A DNA stretch of 64,000 nt from positions 8,544,001-8,608,000 of the forward strand of contig NZ_JANADO010000001.1 of assembly GCF_024199845.1 (NCBI RefSeq), written 5' to 3'. The notes beneath the pieces were generated by a model. That model saw nothing but the letters and a program-made list of their open reading frames with translations, ran no database searches and was not told the origin of the DNA. Origin of the DNA: Bradyrhizobium sp. CCGB12. Lineage in GTDB: Bacteria; Pseudomonadota; Alphaproteobacteria; Rhizobiales; Xanthobacteraceae. The first letter of the stretch is position 1. Every line of letters starts with the position of its first letter. The position numbers and the translations under genes were made by a program. Shown piece by piece: positions 36,542-46,418 of this stretch.

Positions 36542-38878
36542 GTGGCAAATATCAACCAGAAAATTGCGCAGGAGCTTGGGGTTCGGGCCGAGCAGGTCGA
36601 GGCGGCGGTGACGCTGCTCGACGGCGGCGCGACGGTTCCCTTCATCGCGCGCTACCGCAAGGAAGCGACCGGTGCGCTCGACGACGCGCAATTGCGCACC
36701 CTGGAGGAGCGCCTGGTTTACCTGCGCGAGCTCGAGGACCGCCGCAAGGCGATCCTCGAATCGGTTCGCGAACAGGGCAAGCTCGATGCCGCACTCGAAG
36801 CCTCCATTCTCGCCGCCGACAGCAAGGCCCGCCTCGAAGACATCTATCTGCCGTTCAAGCCGAAGCGCCGCACCAAGGCCGAGATCGCCAAGGAAGCCGG
36901 CCTCGAGCCGCTCGCCGATCAGCTGATCGCGGAGCCGGGCAACGATCCGAAAATCGTGGCGGAAGGCTTCATCAACGCCGAGAAGGGCGTTGCCGATGCC
37001 GCCGCCGCACTCGACGGAGCCCGCGCCATCCTGGTCGAACGCTTCGACGAGGACGCCGACCTGATCGGGAGCTTGCGCGAGGAGATGTGGACCAATGCGC
37101 GCATGGCCTCCAAGGTGCGCGACGGCAAGAAGACCGAGGGTGAAAAATTCGCCGACTATTTCGACTTCTCCGAGCCGCTGACCAAGCTACCGTCGCACCG
37201 CATCCTCGCGATGTTCCGCGGCGAGAAGGAAGAGATTCTCGACCTGCAAATGCAGGCCGAGGCCGAAGCGCCGCCCGCCGGCGTGCCGGGCGCCTATGAA
37301 TTGAAGATCATGAAGCGGTTCGGCATCGCCGACCTCAAGCGCGCCGGCGACCGCTGGCTGATCGACACCGTGCGCTGGGCTTGGCGCACCAAGATCCAGG
37401 TGCATCTCAACATCGATTTGCGCATGCGGCTGTGGAACTCGGCCGAGACCGAGGCGGTGCGCGTGTTCGCTTCGAACCTGCGCGACCTGCTGCTGGCCGC
37501 GCCCGCGGGCACCCGCGTCACCATGGGCCTCGATCCCGGCTACCGTACCGGCGTCAAGGTCGCCGTCATCGATGCCACCGGCAAGGTGGTCGATACCGCC
37601 GTGATCTATCCGCACGAGCCGCAGCGGCAGTGGAACGAGTCGCTGGCGACGCTCGGCCGGCTCGCGCTGAAGCACCGCGTCGAGCTGATCGCGATCGGCA
37701 ATGGTACCGCCTCTCGCGAAACCGACAAGCTCGCGGCCGACCTCGTCAAGGGCTTGGCCGAGCTGAAGATGAACAAGATCGTCGTGTCGGAAGCGGGCGC
37801 CTCGGTCTATTCGGCCTCCGCTTTCGCCTCGGAGGAATTGCCGGGCCTCGACGTCACCCTGCGCGGCGCGGTCTCGATCGCCCGCCGTCTCCAGGATCCG
37901 CTCGCCGAGCTCGTCAAGATCGAGCCCAAAGCGATCGGCGTCGGTCAGTACCAGCACGACCTCGGCCAGGCCAAGCTCGCCAAATCGCTTGATGCCGTGG
38001 TGGAAGACTGCGTGAATGCCGTCGGCGTCGACGTCAACACCGCCTCCGCACCGCTGCTGGCGCGTGTGTCGGGTGTCGGCTCCGGTCTTGCGCAGAGCAT
38101 CGTGGCGCACCGCGACGCCAACGGCCCGTTCAAGTCGCGCAAGGCACTGAAGGAGGTGCCGCGGCTTGGTCCGAAGGCGTTCGAGCAATGCGCGGGCTTT
38201 TTGCGCATCCTCGGCGGCGAAGACCCGCTCGATGCCTCCGGCGTGCATCCGGAGGCCTATCCGGTGGTACGTCGGATTCTCGCGGCCACCAAGAGCGACA
38301 TCAAGGCGCTGATAGGCTCTAGCGAGATCGTGCGCACGCTCAAGCCGAAGGATTTTGTCGACGAGACCTTTGGTCTGCCGACCGTCACCGACATCCTGCG
38401 CGAGCTTGAGAAGCCCGGCCGCGATCCGCGACCGGCGTTCAAGGCCGCGGTGTTCAAGGAGGGCGTCGAGGAGATCAAGCATCTCCAGAAGGGCATGATC
38501 CTCGAGGGCACCGTGACCAATGTCGCCGCCTTCGGCGCCTTCGTCGACATCGGCGTGCACCAGGACGGCCTCGTGCACATCTCGGCGATGTCCAAGACCT
38601 ACATCAAGGATCCGCGCGAGGTGGTGAAGCCCGGCGACATCGTCAAGGTGAAAGTGCTGGACTTCGAGGTCGCCCGCAAGCGCATCTCGCTGACGCTGCG
38701 CCTCGACGACGAGGTCGGCGCCAAGAAGGACGCCCCCGGCATGCAGCGCGACAACAACACGCGCAATGCCGCCCGCATGACCTCGTCGGCACCGCGCAAG
38801 CAGGAATCCTCCGGCGGTGGCGCCCTCGCCGAAGCCCTGCGCCGCGCGGCGGAGAAGAACAACGGAAAGCGGGCCTGA
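36542..38878 (+). CDS. tex: Tex-family RNA-binding transcription accessory protein
   Basis: 778 aa with a GTG start. The whole Tex architecture is present: N-terminal helix-turn-helix-like region ([27 protein letters not shown]), YqgF/RuvC-like domain ([25 protein letters not shown]), helix-hairpin-helix segment ([28 protein letters not shown]), and a C-terminal S1 RNA-binding domain ([31 protein letters not shown]) at about 645-720. The extreme C-terminus is a disordered, low-complexity tail rich in Ala/Arg/Lys. Tex helps transcription and RNA-related stress responses; the YqgF domain is usually catalytically inactive. Stand-alone gene. Confidence 0.95.
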   Translation: MANINQKIAQELGVRAEQVEAAVTLLDGGATVPFIARYRKEATGALDDAQLRTLEERLVYLRELEDRRKAILESVREQGKLDAALEASILAADSKARLEDIYLPFKPKRRTKAEIAKEAGLEPLADQLIAEPGNDPKIVAEGFINAEKGVADAAAALDGARAILVERFDEDADLIGSLREEMWTNARMASKVRDGKKTEGEKFADYFDFSEPLTKLPSHRILAMFRGEKEEILDLQMQAEAEAPPAGVPGAYELKIMKRFGIADLKRAGDRWLIDTVRWAWRTKIQVHLNIDLRMRLWNSAETEAVRVFASNLRDLLLAAPAGTRVTMGLDPGYRTGVKVAVIDATGKVVDTAVIYPHEPQRQWNESLATLGRLALKHRVELIAIGNGTASRETDKLAADLVKGLAELKMNKIVVSEAGASVYSASAFASEELPGLDVTLRGAVSIARRLQDPLAELVKIEPKAIGVGQYQHDLGQAKLAKSLDAVVEDCVNAVGVDVNTASAPLLARVSGVGSGLAQSIVAHRDANGPFKSRKALKEVPRLGPKAFEQCAGFLRILGGEDPLDASGVHPEAYPVVRRILAATKSDIKALIGSSEIVRTLKPKDFVDETFGLPTVTDILRELEKPGRDPRPAFKAAVFKEGVEEIKHLQKGMILEGTVTNVAAFGAFVDIGVHQDGLVHISAMSKTYIKDPREVVKPGDIVKVKVLDFEVARKRISLTLRLDDEVGAKKDAPGMQRDNNTRNAARMTSSAPRKQESSGGGALAEALRRAAEKNNGKRA

Positions 38879-38967
38879 GCCTTTACCTTTTCCCCGCTCT
38901 CTGCGGGGAGAGGTCGGGCAGTTCCTACGCGTTGAGCTGTTGGACGTGTGGGGAGTGCTCTCCACAT

Positions 38968-39093
38968 CCTCATTGCGAGCCAACGGGTCCGCGCGTAGCG
39001 CGGCCCGATGACAGGCTCCGCGAAGCAATCCAGAGTCCCCCCGTGGAAAGACTCTGGATTGATTCCTCGCAAGGGCTCCTCGCAATGACGAGG
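38968..39093. repeat. intergenic palindromic repeat (CCTCATTGCGAGC arms)
   Basis: CCTCATTGCGAGCC at the left and GGCTCCTCGCAATGACGAGG at the right flank an inner pair (CAATCCAGAGT / ACTCTGGATTGA). A related, more symmetrical copy is at 61125-61205. It follows a short CCCGCTCTCTGCGGGGAGAG fragment that also occurs near 60280. The 380-base gap between tex and the Gly-rich gene otherwise has no gene. Confidence 0.75.
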
Positions 39094-39258
39094 AGAGAGC
39101 GTGCCTGTTCGGCTGTCGCCGTTTGCGCGGAAAGCTCACCTTCCTAACTTCCGCGTCAGAATCTGGCGCGTTTGTAAGTTGAAGCTGCTTGTCCCTTCCT
39201 CTCATCTGGTCCTTCTCGCGTGGCATTGGTTTCGCCGCGCAGCACGGAGGATGCTTCG

Positions 39259-39819
39259 ATGAACAACAGGCTTCTCAAAGGCTTCACCGCGGTGACGGTC
39301 GCCGCTGCAATGGCGCTCGCTTCGCCGGTGCTCGCCCGTGGCGGCGGTGGTGGCGGAGGTCACGGCGGTGGTGGCTTCGGTGGTGGCGGACATTTCGGTG
39401 GTGGCGGAATGCACGCGGGCGGCTTCGGTGGAGGAATGCGCGGAGGCGGTATGCACGTCGGCGGTATGGGTGGCGGCGGCATGCGATTTGGCGGCATGGG
39501 CGGTGCTCGTTTCGGTGGCGCCCGCTTCGCCGGTTCGCCAATGGCCGCGCGTGCTGCCATGGGGCCGCGCTTTGCCGGTGCACCATTAGCGACCCGCGCC
39601 GCTTTCGGCCCGCGGTTTGCTGGCCGGGGTTGGCACGGCAGGCCGTTCATTGGCCGCCATGCCTTCTTCCACCGTCACCGCTTCAACCGGTTCGCCTTTT
39701 TCGGCGCGCCCTACTACTACGCCAATTATTACAACTATTACGACGATGGTTGCTGGCGCAGGAGTTTGACGCCCTATGGGTGGCAATGGGTCAATGTGTG
39801 CGGAGACGGTTGGTACTAG
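39259..39819 (+). CDS. exported Gly/His-rich protein, function unknown
   Basis: 186 aa from ATG 39259 (GGAGG upstream). A classical signal peptide (LLKGFTAVTVAAAMALASPVLA) is followed by about 70 residues of Gly-rich repeats of the GGGGHFGGGGMHAGG type, then an Arg/Phe/Ala region (ARFGGARFAGSP), and a C-terminal Tyr-rich stretch (PYYYANYYNYYDDGCW, CGDGWY) with two cysteines. Proteins of this layout are common in Bradyrhizobium and have no known function; the Gly-rich part may be disordered. It is followed by a two-component system, gap 97 bases. Confidence 0.75.
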   Translation: MNNRLLKGFTAVTVAAAMALASPVLARGGGGGGGHGGGGFGGGGHFGGGGMHAGGFGGGMRGGGMHVGGMGGGGMRFGGMGGARFGGARFAGSPMAARAAMGPRFAGAPLATRAAFGPRFAGRGWHGRPFIGRHAFFHRHRFNRFAFFGAPYYYANYYNYYDDGCWRRSLTPYGWQWVNVCGDGWY

Positions 39820-39916
39820 CATCGCTGTACCGCACCATTGTCGCGATCGCCACCGGGCGGTTCCGCTCTGCCCCGGAACGGGATAGTCTGGTGGCGGTCG
39901 TCGCGCGGAGTTTGTC

Positions 39917-40609
39917 ATGACCGGAGGTCACCGTCGCATCCTGGTCGTCGAGGACGATCCGGAAACCGCGGGCCAGCTCGTCGAGGAACTGACGACGTCA
40001 GGCTATGAGGTCGATCTCGCCGCAACGGGGCGCGAAGCCCTGAGCCACGGCGTCTCGCGCGACTATGCCGTGATCACCATCGACCGTATGCTGCCCGACA
40101 TCGACGGCATCACCGTGATGCGGCAATTGCGCGACGACGGCATCGCCGCGCCGTTCCTGATCATTTCCGCGCTCGGCGAGGTCGACGACCGCGTGCGGGG
40201 CCTGCGCGCCGGGGGCGATGATTATCTCGTCAAGCCGTTCTCCTTCACCGAATTGCTGGCGCGGCTCGAGGCCCTCGGCCGCCGCAGCGAGACCATCGCC
40301 AAGGAAACGATCCTGCGGGTCGGCGATCTCGCCATCGACCTGATCGCGCGCAGTGCGAGCCGCCGCGGCCGCAAGATTCCGCTGCTGCCGCGCGAGTTCC
40401 AGCTGCTCGAATATCTCGTCCGCAACGAGGGCCGCGTCGTCTCCCGCGCGATGCTGCTCCAGCATGTGTGGGATCTGCATTTCGATCCCTCCACCAACAT
40501 CATCGACGTCTATGTCGGACGGGTCCGCCGCAAGGTCGACGACAGCCAAGACTACCCGCTGATCCACACCATTCGCGGCATCGGATACTGCCTCCGTGCT
40601 CCTGGCTAA
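39917..40609 (+). CDS. OmpR-family response regulator
   Basis: 230 aa; GGAG upstream of the ATG. Receiver domain with acidic pocket VVEDD, phosphoacceptor Asp in TIDRMLPDIDG, SA (Ser for Thr) in LIISALGE, and Lys in LVKPFSF. C-terminal winged helix domain (LLPREFQLLEYLVRNEGRVVSRAMLLQHVWDLHFDPSTNIIDVYVGRVRRK). It overlaps the start of the histidine kinase gene by 14 bases, a classical pair. Targets unknown; the preceding Gly-rich exported protein may be one. Confidence 0.93.
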   Translation: MTGGHRRILVVEDDPETAGQLVEELTTSGYEVDLAATGREALSHGVSRDYAVITIDRMLPDIDGITVMRQLRDDGIAAPFLIISALGEVDDRVRGLRAGGDDYLVKPFSFTELLARLEALGRRSETIAKETILRVGDLAIDLIARSASRRGRKIPLLPREFQLLEYLVRNEGRVVSRAMLLQHVWDLHFDPSTNIIDVYVGRVRRKVDDSQDYPLIHTIRGIGYCLRAPG

Positions 40610-41672
40610 GACGCTCCGCTCGTCGACCTTCCGCCTGGCGCTGATCGCGATCGCGGCGTTCGGCCTGATCGTGGCGGTGATCATGGCCTATGTCTATTTC
40701 GGCACGCTCGCCTACGTGCAAAGTCGGCTCGGCGCTGCCGGCGATCACGATGCCTTCACGCGGATGATCGAGCTCGCGATGGCTGCGGTTGCGGTGTTGC
40801 TCCTCGTCCTCGCCGGGCTCGCGGCCGTGCTGGTGACGCGGCGTACCGTCGGCCGGATCGAGCAGATCAACGCCACCAGCCGCGCCATCATGCTCGCAGG
40901 CCTCGACCAGCGCATTCCCCTGCGCGGCAGCAACGATGAATGGGACCGCGTCGCCGAAAACCTCAACCAGATGCTCGACCGCATCGAGACGCTGATGGGC
41001 GAGGTCAAGCAGGTCAGCGACAATGTCGCCCACGATCTGCGTACGCCGCTGACGCGCATGCGGGGTCGGCTGGAGAAGGCCTATCATGCTCCGCGCAACG
41101 GCGAAGCCGATGCGGCGCTGATCGGCGACACCATCGCTGATCTCGACGCCGTGCTCGGCATGTTCGCCTCCATCACCCGGATCTCGGAGATCGAGACCCG
41201 GGCCCGCACCGGCGCCTTCCGCGCGCTCGACCTCGCCGAGATTGCCGGCGAGGTCGTGGAGCTCTACGACGCCGCCGCCGAAGAGGTCGCCACAAAGCTC
41301 AGCCTCGGCGGTGATCGCGAGGTGCCGGTGACCGGCGACCGCGACCTGTTGTTCGACGCCATCGCCAATCTCGTCGACAACGCAATCAAGCACGGGCGCA
41401 AAGGCGGGCAGGTGACGGTCACCTGCCGCAGCGCCGGTGGCGGCGCGACGATCGCGATCGCTGACGACGGCCCGGGCATTCCCTCTGAGGAACGCGAATA
41501 CGTGTTCAAGCGCTTCTACAGGCTCGAGCAGAGCCGCTATACGCCAGGCAATGGCCTCGGTCTCAGTCTCGTTGCCGCGGTCGCGCGCCTTCACGGCGCC
41601 GAGATCGCGTTGCATGACAACGCGCCGGGCCTCACGGTCCAGCTCAGCTTCCCGCCGACATCAGCAATGTGA
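40596..41672 (+). CDS. sensor histidine kinase, partner of the OmpR regulator
   Basis: 358 aa from GTG 40596. Two membrane helices (FRLALIAIAAFGLIVAVIMAYVYF; IELAMAAVAVLLLVLAGLAAVLV) enclose a short (about 35 aa) periplasmic loop. Then HAMP (RTVGRIEQINATSRAIMLAGLDQRI), HisKA with the phosphorylatable His in VAHDLRTPLTRMRG, and HATPase with N box (DAIANLVDNAIKHG), G1 (IADDGPGIP) and G2 (GNGLGLSLVAAV). The small loop suggests sensing at or in the membrane. Ends 12 bases from the convergent LuxR gene. Confidence 0.93.
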   Translation: MLLAKTLRSSTFRLALIAIAAFGLIVAVIMAYVYFGTLAYVQSRLGAAGDHDAFTRMIELAMAAVAVLLLVLAGLAAVLVTRRTVGRIEQINATSRAIMLAGLDQRIPLRGSNDEWDRVAENLNQMLDRIETLMGEVKQVSDNVAHDLRTPLTRMRGRLEKAYHAPRNGEADAALIGDTIADLDAVLGMFASITRISEIETRARTGAFRALDLAEIAGEVVELYDAAAEEVATKLSLGGDREVPVTGDRDLLFDAIANLVDNAIKHGRKGGQVTVTCRSAGGGATIAIADDGPGIPSEEREYVFKRFYRLEQSRYTPGNGLGLSLVAAVARLHGAEIALHDNAPGLTVQLSFPPTSAM

Positions 41673-41684
41673 TGCCGGAAGGCG

Positions 41685-42056
41685 TCACAGCTCGATCACG
41701 CCGCGGCGCGCCGCATGCGCGACCGCGTCGGTGCGGCCGGTGGCATCGAGCTTGTCGAGCAGCGAGCCGACATGGAACTTCACGGTGTGCACGGAGATGC
41801 CGAGCTGGCGCGCGATCATCTTGTTGGAGGCGCCTTCGGCCATCAGCGCCAGCACGTCGAGCTCGCGCTGCGTCAGCGCGATATCGTTTGGCATGATACG
41901 CGGATCGCGGGCGATGACTGCCGCGGCAGCGGGCTCTCCGGGCGCGGCGAGGCGAAGCCCTGTGACGTTGCCGAGCAGTTTCGCCAGGCGATCGGCGAGG
42001 GCGGGATCGTCGATCTCAAGGGCCAGCACGATTTCGGGCGCGTTGTCCTCGCTCAC
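41685..42056 (-). CDS. short LuxR-type regulator (no complete receiver domain)
   Basis: 123 aa from GTG 42056, which overlaps the stop of the upstream protease-like gene by four bases. The C-terminal half is a clean LuxR/NarL helix-turn-helix (LTQRELDVLALMAEGASNKMIARQLGISVHTVKFHVGSLLDKL). The N-terminal 55 residues (EIVLALEIDDPALADRLAKLLG) look like the start of a receiver fold, but the phosphoacceptor Asp, Thr/Ser and Lys positions are missing, so phosphorylation is unlikely. The family norm is about 210 aa. Translational coupling to the degenerate HtrA-like protein suggests a joint function. Confidence 0.85.
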   Translation of the reverse strand: MSEDNAPEIVLALEIDDPALADRLAKLLGNVTGLRLAAPGEPAAAAVIARDPRIMPNDIALTQRELDVLALMAEGASNKMIARQLGISVHTVKFHVGSLLDKLDATGRTDAVAHAARRGVIEL

Positions 42057-42919
42057 GCCTCCGGCCTTTCACCGACCGTGACCTTGAAGCTGACAGGCTC
42101 GCCGCCGCGGCGCGCCGCGACATCGACCACCGCGCCGACGCTCGAAGGACCCAGCGTCCGCGACAGGGCGCGCACGCCGGAGAGCTTCTGGTCGTTGACC
42201 GCCACGATCACGTCGCCCTGGCGGATGCCGGCGGCAGCCGAAGGTCCGGCCTTGTCGACATTCATCACCATCGCGCCGATGCCGTCATCGAGCCGCACCG
42301 GTTGGAGCCCGAGGCCGAGATATCCGCGCGCGATGCGGCCGCGGGTCTCGAGCTGGGGCGCGACGCGCTCGATCGTCGCCGTGGGGATCACCAGGACGCG
42401 ACGCGGCCCGAGCACGGCCATGCCAAAGGCTTCGCCCGATGCATCGAGCGCGAGCCCGCCCTGCTGGCTGCCGCGCAGGCTGACGTCGAGCTCGATCCGC
42501 GCATCGATGTCGCCGCCGCGGAGGGAGCGCCAACCTTTGCCGGACGCGGACACCATTCCGAGCGTCGCGCTCGGCGTATCGCGATTGGTGGCGACCACGA
42601 CCGACAACGCACCGAGGGCCGGGACCGACGCGGCCAGCTTGACCGGCGCGATGGCGGCGTCGGTGCGCAGCAGCGCGATATCGGTCGTATGGTCGCGGCC
42701 GGCGATTGTGGCGGCCGCTCGGCTGCCGTCGGGAAGGCCGATCTCGACCGCGCCCTCGTCGGCGAGGGCCTCGTCGGCGGTGACGATCAGGCCGGGTTTC
42801 CAGACGAAGCCGGTCGCGCGGGAGCGGTGTGAATGCACAGAGACGACGGACGGCGCGGTGCGCGCCACCACGTCCGCGAGCGCGGACGATAGGGAAGACA
42901 GGGCAGTGGGGTCGGTCAT
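42053..42919 (-). CDS. HtrA/S1C-like protein with degenerate active site plus PDZ domain (pseudoprotease)
   Basis: 288 aa; AGGAG six bases from the ATG. Two chymotrypsin-fold barrels (about 10-190), then a PDZ domain (about 195-285: GYLGLGLQPVRLDDGIGAMVMNVDKAGPSAAAGIRQGDVIVAVNDQKL). Compared with active family members, the His-containing TNNHVV is replaced by VTADEAL, and the nucleophile GNSGGP by SQQGGLAL, so both His and Ser are missing; the Asp region (TTDIALLR) is kept. No signal peptide, so it is probably cytoplasmic. It is coupled to a mini LuxR regulator. An intact HtrA lies 2.3 kb away (45186-46292). Confidence 0.85.
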   Translation of the reverse strand: MTDPTALSSLSSALADVVARTAPSVVSVHSHRSRATGFVWKPGLIVTADEALADEGAVEIGLPDGSRAAATIAGRDHTTDIALLRTDAAIAPVKLAASVPALGALSVVVATNRDTPSATLGMVSASGKGWRSLRGGDIDARIELDVSLRGSQQGGLALDASGEAFGMAVLGPRRVLVIPTATIERVAPQLETRGRIARGYLGLGLQPVRLDDGIGAMVMNVDKAGPSAAAGIRQGDVIVAVNDQKLSGVRALSRTLGPSSVGAVVDVAARRGGEPVSFKVTVGERPEA

Positions 42920-43120
42920 GGCAGGCTCCTGTAGCTGCCCTCAATCTGGGACGTCGCAGGCGTTTGCGAAACTGGCCGGGTGGCCAGGACATAGACGATG
43001 AACTGGCTTCCGCAGGGCCACGGCCGACGAACATGTGATTGGGAGCTGCTCACGGGGACGTGTAGCAATCGGCCTGACCTTGTGCCGCATGACTTCCCCT
43101 GCTTCCAAGAGCCCTGACTG

Positions 43121-44086
43121 ATGACCATCGACCTCACCCGCCGCACCCTGATTCAACTCGCCGGTGCGACCTCGCTCGCAATGGCCGCCGCAGCCGCGGC
43201 ACGTGCCGAGGGCACCGCGCAGGGCGGCGGGCCGACCTATGCCAGCCGCACGCCGATGCGGGTCGGCATGGTGACGCTGCGGGTCAAGGATATCGACAAG
43301 GTCGCGGACTACTACCGTGACGTGATCGGGCTCACCGTGATGGAGCGCTCAAGCACCACCGCCAAGCTCGGCACGGCCGGCATCACGCTCCTTGTGCTGG
43401 AGGCGCGTCCCGATGCGGGAATCGAGCCGCGCAGCGCCGCCGGCCTCTATCACACCGCCTTCCTGATGCCGACGCGCAAGGACCTCGCGCGCTGGCTGGT
43501 AGCAGCCGCCTCGCACCGCGTGCCGCTGTCTGGCTTTGCCGATCACCTCGTCTCTGAATCCGTCTATCTCGATGACCCCGAAGGTAACGGCATCGAGGTC
43601 TATGCCGATCGCGATCCCTCGCAATGGCAGTGGAGCGAGGGCAGCGTGAAGATGGCGACCGACGAGCTCAACATCCCCGATTTGCTGTCGCTAACCAATA
43701 CCCGCGTTCCCGACTATGCCAAGGCGCCGGACGGCTTGCGCATCGGCCACATGCATCTGCGCGTCGGCGATCTTGCGCAGGCCGAGCGCTTCTATCACGG
43801 CACGATCGGCCTCGATCCGACCCGCAAGCGCAACGGCGCGGCGTTCCTGTCGTCGGGCCGCTATCACCATCACCTCGGCATGAACGTCTGGCAGAGCCAG
43901 GGCGCCGGTCAACGCGACGATCAGGCCACGGGTCTCGCCTGGTTCTCGCTGGTGATGGAGAAACAGGACCTGCTCGCCGCACAGGAGGAGCGCCTGCGCA
44001 AGGCTGGTGTGAAAGTCACGACGATCGCGGACGGCGTCGAGGCAATCGATCCCTGGGGCACGCGTGTGCGGCTGCTCAGGGTTTGA
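43121..44086 (+). CDS. Tat-exported VOC-superfamily protein, CatE-like extradiol-dioxygenase fold
   Basis: 321 aa. N-terminal twin-arginine signal ([25 protein letters not shown]), unusual for this family. Two VOC domains follow: about 45-165 ([53 protein letters not shown]) and about 205-318 ([35 protein letters not shown]). The His and Glu metal ligands of catechol 2,3-dioxygenases (CatE) appear at matching points (HMHL, YHHHLG, GIEVY). Enzymatic substrate unknown. The DapA-family gene follows 57 bases downstream, in the same direction, so an operon is likely. It diverges from the pseudoprotease gene. Confidence 0.83.
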   Translation: MTIDLTRRTLIQLAGATSLAMAAAAAARAEGTAQGGGPTYASRTPMRVGMVTLRVKDIDKVADYYRDVIGLTVMERSSTTAKLGTAGITLLVLEARPDAGIEPRSAAGLYHTAFLMPTRKDLARWLVAAASHRVPLSGFADHLVSESVYLDDPEGNGIEVYADRDPSQWQWSEGSVKMATDELNIPDLLSLTNTRVPDYAKAPDGLRIGHMHLRVGDLAQAERFYHGTIGLDPTRKRNGAAFLSSGRYHHHLGMNVWQSQGAGQRDDQATGLAWFSLVMEKQDLLAAQEERLRKAGVKVTTIADGVEAIDPWGTRVRLLRV

Positions 44087-44142
44087 TCGCAGGCGCGGGC
44101 ATTGGTAATACCGGGCAAACAGCTCCGGGATCCACATCCGAC

Positions 44143-45018
44143 ATGTCCGAATTCCACGGCGTCTTCCCCTATCTCGTTTCGCCCGTCGATGCCGAGGGCA
44201 GCGTGCGCACCGCGGTCCTCGCAAAACTCTGCGACGATCTGATCGGCGCCGGCGTCCACGGGCTGACGCCGCTTGGCTCGACCGGCGAGTTCGCCTATCT
44301 CAATGCCGCGCAACGCATGATGATCGTGCAGACCACGATCGAGGCTACGAAGGGCCGTGTGCCGGTTGTGGCCGGCGTCGCCTCCACCTCGACGGCCGAC
44401 GCGGTGGCGCAGGCGAGGGCGTATCAGAAGCTCGGTGCCAACGGTATCCTGGCGATCCTGGAGGCTTATTTCCCGCTCGCCGATTCACAGGTCGAATCCT
44501 ATTTCCGCGCCATCGCCGATGCCGTGGACATCCCCGTCGTCATCTACACCAATCCGCAATTCCAGCGCTCCGACCTCACGCTCGACGTTGTTGCGCGCCT
44601 CGCCGAACATCCGCGCATCGGTTACATCAAGGATGCCTCGACCAACACCGGTCGGTTGCTCTCGATCATGAACCGCTGCGGCGAGGCTCTGCGGGTGTTC
44701 TCGGCCTCGGCCCATATCCCGGCCGCAGTGATGCTGATCGGCGGCCGTGGCTGGATGGCGGGACCTGCCTGCATCATCCCGCGCCAGAGCGTCGCACTCT
44801 ACGATCTCTGCAAGGCGGGCCGCTGGGATGAGGCCATGGCGCTGCAGCGCCGGCTGTGGCGCATCAACGAGGCCTTCGCCCGCTTCAATCTCGCCGCCTG
44901 TATCAAGGCGGGGTTGGCGAGCCAGGGCTACGATGTCGGCGATCCCGTCCTGCCGCAGGTCCCGCTGACGGCCGACGCACGCAAGGTCGTGGAAGCGGCG
45001 TTGCGGGAGCTGAAATAG
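44143..45018 (+). CDS. DapA/NanA-family aldolase (dihydrodipicolinate synthase-like)
   Basis: 291 aa from ATG 44143; the frame is open into the preceding gene but the family begins at [16 protein letters not shown]. Key residues: GSTGEFAYL, the Tyr of the proton relay in [10 protein letters not shown], and the Schiff-base lysine in [13 protein letters not shown] (about residue 163). It is a class I pyruvate-type aldolase or synthase. True lysine-pathway DapA cannot be distinguished from the catabolic members (for example hydratase-aldolases or keto-acid aldolases). Partnership with an exported VOC protein argues for a catabolic rather than a lysine role, but only weakly. Confidence 0.85.
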   Translation: MSEFHGVFPYLVSPVDAEGSVRTAVLAKLCDDLIGAGVHGLTPLGSTGEFAYLNAAQRMMIVQTTIEATKGRVPVVAGVASTSTADAVAQARAYQKLGANGILAILEAYFPLADSQVESYFRAIADAVDIPVVIYTNPQFQRSDLTLDVVARLAEHPRIGYIKDASTNTGRLLSIMNRCGEALRVFSASAHIPAAVMLIGGRGWMAGPACIIPRQSVALYDLCKAGRWDEAMALQRRLWRINEAFARFNLAACIKAGLASQGYDVGDPVLPQVPLTADARKVVEAALRELK

Positions 45019-45185
45019 CCGTTTGCCACGCGGCAATTTGCCCCGGCGCCGTGCCGGACGCAAAAACACTCCTTACCTGACGGAGAAACTTCCGTTCGTT
45101 TGCGACGTTGCTGCGTGAGCGAGGTGTGTGACCACATGCATGTGCGTCCCGAGATCGTATCCGGCACAAGAGACGGTAATCCCCG

Positions 45186-46292
45186 ATGAATCGTCGCTAT
45201 GCGATTGCCGCGGCGGTCTTCGCCGCCCTGCTGCTCGCCATCACGTCCGCGAAAATCCTGCATGTCCCGAGCTCGTATGTCCCATGGGCGGCGCCCTCCG
45301 CACGTGCCGTCGAGCAGCGCGGGCCGCTGTCCGATGGCGAAAAGGCGACCATCGACATCTTCGAGCGCGTATCGCCTTCGGTCGTCCAGGTTGCCGTCAA
45401 GTCGGCGGCCAATCCTCTAATGAGCGAGGAAGGGCAGGGCAGCGGCGGAGCTTCAGGCACGGGCTTCGTCTGGGATCGCGACGGACATCTCGTGACGAAC
45501 AACCATGTCGTGGCCAATGGCAACGAGATCGCCGTGCGCTTCGCGTCGGGAGAGGTGGCCGAGGTCGAGCTCGTCGGCCGAGCTCCCAATTACGATCTCG
45601 CGGTGCTGCGGATCCGCAGCGTGCGCCAGCTTCCGCCGCCGATCGCGCTCGGCAGTTCGAACGACCTGAAGGTCGGGCAGTCTGCCTTCGCGATCGGCAA
45701 TCCCTTTGGGCTGGATCAATCGATGACGAGCGGCATCATCAGCGCGCTCAAGCGCAGGCTTCCGACTCATGGCGGCCGGGAGATTGCCAACGTCATCCAG
45801 ACCGATGCCGCGATCAACCCGGGCAATTCGGGCGGGCCTTTGCTGGATTCCGCCGGCCGGCTGATCGGCGTCACCACGGCGATCATCTCGCCGTCCGGAT
45901 CGAACGCCGGGATCGGCTTTGCGGTGCCGGTCGACATCGTGAATCGGATTGTCCCCGAGCTCATTCGCAACGGCCGCGTGCCGACGCCCGGCATCGGCAT
46001 TGTGGCCGCCGGCGAGGATGTCTCGACCCGGCTTGGCGTCGAAGGGGTGATCGTCGTGCGGACGGCCCCCGGAAGTCCGGCTGAGCAGGCGGGGATTCGT
46101 GGTGTCAACTTTTCGACTGGGGCGGTCGGGGACATCATCACCGCCGTCGAAGGCAAGCCGGTGCGGCGCCTCGCCGACCTGACCGATGCGCTGGAGCAGG
46201 TCGGCGCCGGGAAGACTGTCCGCATTACTGTCAAGCGGGGCTCGGACAGCCGCGACGTGAACGTGGGCATCATCGACATCGAGCGCTCCTGA
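45186..46292 (+). CDS. HtrA/DegP-like S1C serine protease with one PDZ domain
   Basis: 368 aa. N-terminal signal anchor (YAIAAAVFAALLLAITSA). The catalytic triad is complete: His in VTNNHVVANG (about 107), Asp in NYDLAVLRI (about 138), Ser in INPGNSGGPLLD (about 217). PDZ domain about 255-365 (GIGIVAAGEDVSTRLGVEGVIVVR; GDIITAVEGKPVRRLADL). A single PDZ domain and an N-terminal anchor are the DegS-like layout, though many rhizobial HtrA proteins share it. Probably periplasmic protein quality control. Distinct from the inactive paralogue at 42053-42919. Confidence 0.92.
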   Translation: MNRRYAIAAAVFAALLLAITSAKILHVPSSYVPWAAPSARAVEQRGPLSDGEKATIDIFERVSPSVVQVAVKSAANPLMSEEGQGSGGASGTGFVWDRDGHLVTNNHVVANGNEIAVRFASGEVAEVELVGRAPNYDLAVLRIRSVRQLPPPIALGSSNDLKVGQSAFAIGNPFGLDQSMTSGIISALKRRLPTHGGREIANVIQTDAAINPGNSGGPLLDSAGRLIGVTTAIISPSGSNAGIGFAVPVDIVNRIVPELIRNGRVPTPGIGIVAAGEDVSTRLGVEGVIVVRTAPGSPAEQAGIRGVNFSTGAVGDIITAVEGKPVRRLADLTDALEQVGAGKTVRITVKRGSDSRDVNVGIIDIERS

Positions 46293-46418
46293 ACCGGCAA
46301 TCTGCGCGGCCAAAGCGGGCGTAGCACGCAATGCAGATGTGCTGCGGGTCGGTTGTATCGACTGCAAAATCGGCTAAAACCGCCGCGGTCGTTTTCCGGA
46401 TTTCAAGGACCCCACGGA

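Noticed and set aside
42053..42919. Reading the S1C-like protein as an active protease
   Set aside because: The His and Ser motifs are absent at their expected places, unlike the intact paralogue at 45186-46292, so an active-protease call is not supported.
46353..46418. N-terminal extension of the CoxL-like protein from a TTG at 46353
   Set aside because: The added residues do not resemble the family; ATG 46419 has AAGGA in front.
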